Assembly: GCA_002327525.1 (NCBI GenBank) | Contig: DCWG01000016.1 | Location: forward strand, 478 to 11,415 | Length of the DNA: 10,938 nt | From: Gammaproteobacteria bacterium UBA2168 | Lineage (GTDB): Bacteria; Pseudomonadota; Gammaproteobacteria; Pseudomonadales; Azotimanducaceae | Reading direction: 5' to 3' | Part shown: piece by piece, positions 6,312 through 10,938 of the stretch | How positions within the stretch are numbered: the stretch's first letter is position 1 | How the letters are laid out: the number at the start of each line of letters is the position of its first letter | Made by a program: the position numbers and the translations under genes | Notes under the pieces: generated by a model | Told to the model about the DNA's origin: nothing | Database searches by the model: none | What the model saw: the letters and a program-made list of their open reading frames with translations, nothing else

Positions 6312-6339
6312 TTAAATACGCCAGCCAGGACACTAGTCG
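6305..6339. repeat. Inverted repeat spanning both stop codons of the convergent cytochrome genes
   Basis: CGACTAGT (6305-6312) and ACTAGTCG (6332-6339) form a perfect 8-bp inverted repeat with a 19-base loop. Each arm contains the TAG stop of one gene (6309-6311 plus; 6335-6333 minus). It could fold as a bidirectional transcript end, but no T-runs follow. The arms may match only because both genes end in Asp-stop (GAC TAG). Confidence 0.4.
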
Positions 6340-7196
6340 CGTTTGAAAAACGCGGCCAGTGCCTCTCGATCCTCCTGGGTCAGCCTGCCGGTGTTGTGTT
6401 CTATCACCTTTTCCATCTCTCCCCCGACGAATTCACCGTCCGGTTTCACCCCGAGAAACAGCAGGTACACGAAGTCCTCCTGCGTCCACTGCGACAGCGC
6501 TTGTTCATCTATGGCCTCCACGTCACCCTCGCCCAGGCGCGCGCCCGCAAACTCCCGGCGAAGATCCGGAATACCAAAAATGTTTCGCGGGGTATGGCAC
6601 TCACCACAGTGGCCAAGACTGCGAGCAAGATAGCTACCGCGTTCGATTTTTGGATCGCTCTCAACCGAGAAATCAGGTTGCAGCGCCGATGCCAGCCGAT
6701 TCCAACCCGCGATCATCCATCTTTGCAGCCAGAAGGATGTCTCATGATCCGGCACGGCCGATTTCACAGAGGGTAGAGACATGAGGTAGGCCGCGACATC
6801 CAGAACGTCTTCATCGGTCATTCCAGCGTAGGCACGGTACGGAAACACCGGAAAGTAGTAGTCCCCCTCCCGACTTCGACCATGTTTGAGCGCCAGCAGA
6901 AAGTCTCTGCCATTCCAGCCGCCTATACCGGTAGTTTCATCCGGAGTGATGTTGGAAACGAAAAACGTCCCAAACTCGGTGGTCAGCGCCAACCCTCCGC
7001 TCAGGGTACCAGGGTGTTCGATCCCCTCGTGGCAGCTCACGCACCCAGCGGCATCCACCAGGTAATGTCCCCGTTCGATAGATTCGTCAGCTTGCGGAAT
7101 GGCGACGTCGCTGACATCAGGAATGGCGAAAAACCACCATCCAAACGCCATCAGCGTGAGCAACGCGGCTCCAAACAAGACCGTTCGCTTTGTCAC
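6333..7196 (-). CDS. Membrane-anchored dihaem cytochrome c
   Basis: The 287-residue product begins with an uncleaved anchor or signal helix (VLFGAALLTLMAFGWWFFAI, 6-25). It has two cytochrome c domains, with haem sites GCVSCH (52-56) and HCGECH (197-201). Candidate axial Met ligands are Met126 (YAGMTDED) and Met261 (GGEMEKV). The order resembles the cytochrome subunits of membrane dehydrogenases (alcohol, sugar or aldehyde type) that pass electrons to the quinone pool or oxidases. No dehydrogenase subunit lies beside it. The start is GTG 7196, with GAGGAGG about 14 bases upstream and a closer weak AGG. An inverted repeat at 7225-7252 lies in its promoter region. It is not clearly co-transcribed with anything: an IS remnant lies upstream. 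Confidence 0.88.
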   Translation of the reverse strand: MTKRTVLFGAALLTLMAFGWWFFAIPDVSDVAIPQADESIERGHYLVDAAGCVSCHEGIEHPGTLSGGLALTTEFGTFFVSNITPDETTGIGGWNGRDFLLALKHGRSREGDYYFPVFPYRAYAGMTDEDVLDVAAYLMSLPSVKSAVPDHETSFWLQRWMIAGWNRLASALQPDFSVESDPKIERGSYLARSLGHCGECHTPRNIFGIPDLRREFAGARLGEGDVEAIDEQALSQWTQEDFVYLLFLGVKPDGEFVGGEMEKVIEHNTGRLTQEDREALAAFFKRD

Positions 7197-7224
7197 TGAA
7201 CCTGACCACCCTCCTCGTGGAGCA

Positions 7225-7252
7225 ACCGTTCTAACACGATTGAACGAACGGT
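7225..7252 (-). promoter_or_regulatory. Operator-like inverted repeat upstream of the dihaem cytochrome gene
   Basis: ACCGTTC (7225-7231) and GAACGGT (7246-7252) are perfect 7-bp inverted arms separated by 14 bases. The right arm is preceded by TGAAC, so GAAC is repeated in tandem (TGAACGAACGGT). The site lies 29-56 bases upstream of the GTG, where a repressor such as a TetR-type protein could bind. No regulator gene is in the window. Confidence 0.4.
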
Positions 7253-7267
7253 AACTACAAACACCTC

Positions 7268-7650
7268 TGTTTTGGCCCCGTATTAGTGAACAGTTTCGTA
7301 TAGAGTCGCTCGCTCGTATTTGAGCGGGCTCATCCTACCTGCCGCCCCGTGGGGCCGACGCCGATTGTAGAAGCGTTCGATGTAATCGAACAAATCCCTT
7401 CGAGCTTCAGCTCGGGTTTGATAACGTCGCTTGTTGACGTGTTCTCGTTTCAATAGACCGAACCAGCTTTCCGCGGCTGCATTGTCGTAGCAGTTGCCGG
7501 TGCCGCTCATGGAACATTCGATGCCGTGTTCTGAGAGCAACTCCTGGAAGTCTTCGCCGGCGTATTGGCTGCCTCGATCACAGTGATGGATCAGCTACTC
7601 ATCTGGCGTTCGCTGCCACAGCGCCATCATCAACGCTTTGACAACGATCT
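7268..7650 (-). mobile_element. IS3-family element remnant (3' end of orfB with terminal end)
   Basis: The minus strand encodes the C-terminal third of an IS3-family DDE transposase, followed by a probable element end at 7268-7290, TGTTTTGGCCCCGTATTAGT. The transposase stop (TAA 7285-7283) lies inside that end, as is common in IS3 elements. No inverted copy of this end is found elsewhere in the window, and orfA and the first two thirds of orfB are missing. Transposase similarity fades near 7650, where a different gene fragment begins on the other strand. The other half was probably lost by deletion or rearrangement. Confidence 0.8.
7283..7650 (-). pseudogene. IS3-family transposase OrfB, C-terminal fragment with internal amber codon
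   Basis: Reading from 7650 on the minus strand gives KIVVKALMMALWQRTPDE, then TAG (7597-7595). The same frame goes on as LIHHCDRGSQYAGEDFQELL, GTGNCYDNAAAESWFGLLKR, YIERFYNRRRPHG and MSPLKYE. HHxDRGSQYA carries the second Asp and AAAESWF the Glu of the DDE triad; the first Asp is missing with the N-terminal part. The in-frame TAG interrupts the usual TPDE-x-LIHH sequence, and a single change from CAG, AAG or GAG would explain it. Translation could restart at TTG 7540, but such a product has no complete active site. The fragment is therefore inactive. Confidence 0.88.
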
Positions 7651-7963
7651 TCAGGGTGCACGTGCAGCACTCGGTAAAGCCGCGGACAAAGCACTGGCGA
7701 CACTCGTCAAAGACATGCGCTCTGTCCGGGAAACACCTGACCAACTGCTTCGTATGTCTATCGCCAACGTGAGTTTCGAGCAACTCACGTTGCTCAAGAA
7801 AGTCATACAATGCGACTTTCCGCAGGTGCTCGCCATGAGAAATCCGGGCTTTGGTGATGGTATCGCCAAGCGCGAGCTGAGCCTGAACGGCAGCCCCACC
7901 GACTTTACTGAAGAGCTTGCGCTCAAAGACTACGGCAGTTTCCGCCTCGAAGTACTGTCTTAG
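7651..7963 (+). pseudogene. 3' fragment of an unrecognised gene, truncated at the IS remnant
   Basis: The plus strand is open from TTG 7565 to TAG 7961-7963, but the first 29 or so codons are only the complement of the transposase. From about 7651 the sequence looks like true protein: ARAALGKAADKALATLVKDM, SFEQLTLLKKVIQCDFPQVL and GSPTDFTEELALKDYGSFRL, ending EVLS. It suggests a coil or helix followed by a small alpha/beta domain. The pattern LKxVIQxxFPxV...GxAxxELxxxGsxxDFxEELALxDxxxxxLEVLS loosely recalls the small repeated domains of periplasmic proteins such as FlgT, but I do not recognise the family. No start codon with a ribosome binding site lies at its beginning, so it is probably the tail of a longer gene cut by the IS3 event. 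Confidence 0.5.
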
Positions 7964-8009
7964 AGCCCGGGCAAGGTGGACCTGGCACTACGCCTGTGAC
8001 ACACCAACC

Positions 8010-8852
8010 TCAGTAATCCAGCCTATACGCCTCACCGTCACGCACAACACGACCGGCCGTGGGTGCCGCGAAGTGCGTACCTATGATCAACACTGGCCGG
8101 TCCGCATAGCGGTCGAGGAAACCCTGCCGGGTGATCGCACTCTCGCTCTGATCGTAGTCGGCGGTACTCGACCAGCCAGGGTGCGCGATCTGGCATGGGT
8201 GATGAAGCATGTCGCCCGTGATCACCGCTTCCTCACCATTCGAGGCGATGTGCACGCTCACGTGCCCCGGCGTGTGCCCCGGTGTGGGTTCGAGCCACAC
8301 TTCGTCCGAGACCCGGTGAACCGCAGCTACCAGGTCGGCGAGGCCCGCATCGAAAATCGGTTGCACGGAATCTTCGATCACCGGCCCATACTCCTGTTCT
8401 TCCCCCCGCCAGTGTTGCCACTCAGCTTCGGCGAAGAGATAGCGAGCGTTTGCGAATGTCACCTCCCAGCGCCCGTCCACGAGCCTCGTATTCCAGCCGA
8501 CATGATCGACGTGCATGTGCGTGCACAGCACGGTGTCGATGCGGTCTTCATGGAAGCCGGCGGCGCGCAGGCGTTCCATGAAATCAGTCTGCATGTAGTT
8601 CCATTTGGGGTACGTGCGCGGCTTGTCGTTTCCGATGCATGTGTCCACCATCAGTGTCTGACCGCCACTCTCGACAAACAGTGAATGCATACTCAATACC
8701 AGGCGCGAGTGTTCATCGACAAAGGGTTCGATCCAGGGCACTTTGGCAAGCGCCTCGGGTGTCGCCTGTGGCAACAGGTGAGGCCCAAGCGAAGCGGTGG
8801 TCTGTTCCACCAGTTGCGTCACACGCACATCACCAATTCGCCACGTCAACAT
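8010..8852 (-). CDS. Metallo-beta-lactamase-fold hydrolase
   Basis: The 280-residue product has the full MBL metal site: THMHVDH (His112, His114, Asp116, His117), PGHTPGH (His193/His197), TGD (Asp214) and GTH (His260). The strand LFVESGGQTLMVDTCIG comes before it, as in N-acyl-homoserine lactonases and related two-zinc hydrolases. There is no signal peptide, so it is cytoplasmic. The reaction could be lactone, ester or thioester hydrolysis. The start is ATG 8852 (MLTWRIGDVRVTQLVE), which has GGGAG six bases upstream; ATG 8879 and the TTG/ATG starts beyond it have no such site. It is divergent from the crotonase-like gene with 94 bases between the starts, so both may share one regulator. Confidence 0.9.
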   Translation of the reverse strand: MLTWRIGDVRVTQLVEQTTASLGPHLLPQATPEALAKVPWIEPFVDEHSRLVLSMHSLFVESGGQTLMVDTCIGNDKPRTYPKWNYMQTDFMERLRAAGFHEDRIDTVLCTHMHVDHVGWNTRLVDGRWEVTFANARYLFAEAEWQHWRGEEQEYGPVIEDSVQPIFDAGLADLVAAVHRVSDEVWLEPTPGHTPGHVSVHIASNGEEAVITGDMLHHPCQIAHPGWSSTADYDQSESAITRQGFLDRYADRPVLIIGTHFAAPTAGRVVRDGEAYRLDY

Positions 8853-8878
8853 AGCCGTCTCCCAATCAACGAATTCCA

Positions 8879-8891
8879 TGCAAGCGTTGCA
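8879..8891. promoter_or_regulatory. Palindrome TGCAA-GCG-TTGCA in the MBL/crotonase divergent promoter
   Basis: TGCAAGCGTTGCA has perfect 5-bp arms around GCG, 56 bases before the crotonase start and 27 bases upstream of the MBL start. Its form recalls LacI/GalR-family operators. No promoter hexamers stand out and no regulator gene is in the window. Confidence 0.35.
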
Positions 8892-8946
8892 AATACATCG
8901 GACATATTCAAACATTCCGGTAACGCCACATCACGGGAGCGCGGAC

Positions 8947-9732
8947 ATGAAACATGGGGATGTCGAGGTCAACCACCCGGTCGAGCACGTCGCGCTCGTG
9001 GAGATTCAGCGTGGGCCCAACAATTTCTTCGACGAAGATCTGATCAACGACCTCGGCGACGCCTTCGAGGCACTCGATCAAGACATCGAGACCCGGGCAC
9101 TGGTGCTGGCCTCTGAGGGCAAACACTTCTGCGCGGGCGCCAACTTCTCGAACCGCTCCGAGCAATCACAACGCTCCGCGCGCACGCAAACCGGAGGCAA
9201 TCCTCTCTACACTGCCGCCGTGCGCCTGTTTGCCTGCAAGAAACCCGTGATCGCGGCTATTCAGGGCGCAGCGGTCGGAGGAGGATTCGGGCTCGCGGTG
9301 ATGCCCGATTTTCGCGTGGTCTGCCCAGAGGCCCGCTTCACCGCCAACTTCGTCAAACTCGGATTCCATCCCGGGTTCGGGTTGACGTACACGCTCGACA
9401 AGCTGATCGGGCCGCAGAAAGCCAATCTCATGTTTATGACCGGACGGCGTATCGACGGTGCAACGGCACATGAGTGGGGACTGGCGGATTTTCTGACCGA
9501 TAAGGAAGATCTGCGAGACGAGGCGATACGATTCGCTGCCGAAATCGCCGAAAATGCACCGCTCGCCGTACAGTCAGTACGAGCAACGATGCGGGCGGGG
9601 ATTGCCGATGCGGTGAAAGCACAAACCGATCACGAGTTCATCGAACAGCACCGCCTGCAGCAAACCGAAGATCACAAGGAAGGCGTGCGGGCGGTGGCGG
9701 AGCGGCGTCCGGGGAACTTCAAAGGCCACTAG
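8947..9732 (+). CDS. Crotonase-superfamily protein (enoyl-CoA hydratase/isomerase-like) lacking both hydratase glutamates
   Basis: The 261-residue product has the crotonase core: HFCAGANF (60-67, first oxyanion-hole strand) and AIQGAAVGGGFGLAVMPDFR (104-123, CoA-binding loop and second oxyanion hole), then RFTANFVKLGFHPGFGLTYT (130-149). Aligning GGGFGLAVMPD with GGGCELAMMCD of rat enoyl-CoA hydratase puts Gly115 at the Glu144 position and Phe135 at the Glu164 position. Both general acid/base residues of the hydratase are therefore missing. The fold and CoA site remain, so isomerase, hydrolase, decarboxylase or an unknown CoA-ester reaction is more likely than simple hydration. The start is ATG 8947, with GGGAG at 8935-8939; the frame is open further upstream, but this start fits. 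It probably acts in the cytoplasm in an acyl-CoA pathway. Confidence 0.88.
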   Translation: MKHGDVEVNHPVEHVALVEIQRGPNNFFDEDLINDLGDAFEALDQDIETRALVLASEGKHFCAGANFSNRSEQSQRSARTQTGGNPLYTAAVRLFACKKPVIAAIQGAAVGGGFGLAVMPDFRVVCPEARFTANFVKLGFHPGFGLTYTLDKLIGPQKANLMFMTGRRIDGATAHEWGLADFLTDKEDLRDEAIRFAAEIAENAPLAVQSVRATMRAGIADAVKAQTDHEFIEQHRLQQTEDHKEGVRAVAERRPGNFKGH

Positions 9733-9752
9733 TAGCCTCCACGTAGCATCAA

Positions 9753-10938
9753 CTATGGCTTTCTGCTGACCGCCAACTGTCGAATACGCGCATGTTCGGC
9801 CTCGTCCAGCGTAAACCGACCCATCATCACCACCCCGACCATGTAGCAGATCAATGGCAGCAGACCATACAGGCTGACCATAGCGAGCTGCACGGTCATG
9901 GTTTGCTCCTGGTTCGGCACGAAACCACTGAATTCGAGCACGAAGCCGGTTAGCAGCAGCATTAAGCCCATTGCGCTCTTGTAGGTGAAATTCCAGGCAG
10001 CGAAGTACGATCCTTCCTTACGCTCATCGGTCATGAACTCGTCATAGTCGATCACGTCGCTCTGTACCGACGGCGCCATCGTTCCACCTGCCCCCGCGGC
10101 AAGACCGGCGAATATCGCGGCCACTATGATCAGCCACAGTTTCGCCGTCGTGCCATCCAAAAACGGTAGCCCGAACATGACCCCGAAAGAGATACCGGTG
10201 AGCAGCATCGAGAACCGCCACAGGCGTATCTTGCCGAACCGTCTGGACAGTGGAATCCACATCGGTACGGACGCGGTGGATGGAATCATGTAGGACAGAA
10301 TGATGGCGGGTGCGAGGTAGGGCGCTCCCACGACGTACTGCGCAACGTACAACGTCAACACACCAATCGCGGCTCCGCCGATGTTCTCGATGAAGGTCAC
10401 GACGATTAGCAGCCGTGCGTGCGGATTTCGCCACACATCCGCGAACGCGCGAAACGCGTTCTCGTTGACGCGCCCCCGATGCTCCGGGTTTTCCCGGAGA
10501 TTGAACACCGCGTAGAGGATGAGCACCGACATGACAACGATGGCCAGAATCGCGAGTTGTTCTGCGGTTGCCAGCACCTCCTCACGTCCCTTGGCCTCGG
10601 CATTGATGAGAATCTGCATACTCGCCAGAGAGAGTATCGAGCCGAAGGTGTAGAAGCCGTGCCGGACACCGAACAACCGGCTGCGCTCGTGGTAGTTGGA
10701 GGACAGCTCCGCGCCGAGCGACATGTGCGGGACGAAGAAGATGGTTATCGCGGAGTAGTAGCCGATAATGGCCACAGCCATCCACGCGATAAGATATCCC
10801 TCACCCACGCCCTGCGGCGGCACGAACACCATATAGAAAGTGGCTCCGACGGGAATCAGGCTGGCGAGTATCCAGCTGCGGCGGCGCCCAAAGGCAAGTG
10901 AGGTCCGATCACTCAGATAACCTACCACCGGATCCGAT
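9753..10938 (-). CDS. MFS sugar/cation symporter of the GPH (MelB-like) family, 5' end off window
   Basis: The frame runs from the right edge to TAG 9755-9753, giving about 394 residues; the first one or two helices lie off the window. The visible start SDPVVGYLSDRTSLAFGRRR is the GPH signature after TM2 (DPxxGxxSDRTxxxxGRRRpw). About ten hydrophobic helices follow. Late in the protein, DVIDYDEFMTDERKEGSYFA matches the cytoplasmic helix found before the last helices in this family. GPH proteins import sugars or related solutes with Na+ or H+; glucuronide and melibiose are typical substrates, but some members lie in catabolic clusters for other compounds. The gene converges on the crotonase gene with 20 bases between the stops. 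Confidence 0.88.
   Translation of the reverse strand, partial: SDPVVGYLSDRTSLAFGRRRSWILASLIPVGATFYMVFVPPQGVGEGYLIAWMAVAIIGYYSAITIFFVPHMSLGAELSSNYHERSRLFGVRHGFYTFGSILSLASMQILINAEAKGREEVLATAEQLAILAIVVMSVLILYAVFNLRENPEHRGRVNENAFRAFADVWRNPHARLLIVVTFIENIGGAAIGVLTLYVAQYVVGAPYLAPAIILSYMIPSTASVPMWIPLSRRFGKIRLWRFSMLLTGISFGVMFGLPFLDGTTAKLWLIIVAAIFAGLAAGAGGTMAPSVQSDVIDYDEFMTDERKEGSYFAAWNFTYKSAMGLMLLLTGFVLEFSGFVPNQEQTMTVQLAMVSLYGLLPLICYMVGVVMMGRFTLDEAEHARIRQLAVSRKP

Noticed and set aside
7917..8684. 255-codon plus-strand ORF opposite the MBL gene
   Set aside because: The minus strand has the complete MBL metal site and a good Shine-Dalgarno; this frame is its complement.
9721..9765. Possible terminator AAAGGCCA / TGGCTTT between crotonase and symporter genes
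   Set aside because: The arms differ by one base, lie in coding sequence on both sides, have a long loop and no T-run.

Overview
The window looks like an accessory or catabolic stretch of a moderately GC-rich Gram-negative proteobacterial chromosome. A marine or soil gammaproteobacterium is my best guess, but only by the style of the genes; there is no rRNA or marker gene. Signal peptides, periplasmic c-type cytochromes and an IS3-family transposase remnant all fit. No tRNA, rRNA, CRISPR array or phage gene is visible.

Layout. 1-399 (+) is the 3' end of a short-chain dehydrogenase resembling the (3R)-hydroxyacyl-CoA dehydrogenase domain of peroxisomal multifunctional enzyme 2. 400-1375 (+) is wreckage: the N-terminal half of a class III (CaiB/BaiF) CoA-transferase, broken by a frameshift, joined in frame to the last part of a lactonase-family beta-propeller, which is itself frameshifted. 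1633-4500 (-) holds three genes in one direction: an MFS exporter-like protein, an alpha/beta hydrolase with a cysteine nucleophile, and a YfcE/MJ0936-type metallophosphoesterase. 4827-5333 (+) is a secreted DUF4920-type protein. Its stop overlaps the stop of a convergent 52-codon remnant of an M32 carboxypeptidase. 5489-5825 has no gene but carries a strong hairpin. A periplasmic class II cytochrome c (+) and a membrane-anchored dihaem cytochrome c (-) converge at about 6320. 7268-7963 combines an IS3-family orfB fragment containing an amber codon with the 3' fragment of an unrecognised gene. 8010-8852 (-) is a metallo-beta-lactamase-fold hydrolase, divergent from a crotonase-superfamily gene (8947-9732, +). 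A GPH-type sugar/cation symporter (9753 to the right edge, -) closes the window.

How it fits together. SDR, CoA-transferase, crotonase, alpha/beta hydrolase, MBL hydrolase, lactonase and two transporters suggest uptake and CoA-dependent breakdown of a lipid, terpenoid or other cyclic substrate. This is inference from the mix of families; no substrate is shown.

The most distinctive property is decay. At least four gene remnants (CoA-transferase, lactonase, M32 peptidase, orphan 3' fragment) and a dead transposase lie within 8 kb, beside intact genes. I see no convincing new multi-gene system. The best leads are enzyme variants with changed catalytic residues (the crotonase and the Cys hydrolase), the chimeric ORF, the hairpin near 5665 and several promoter-region dyads.
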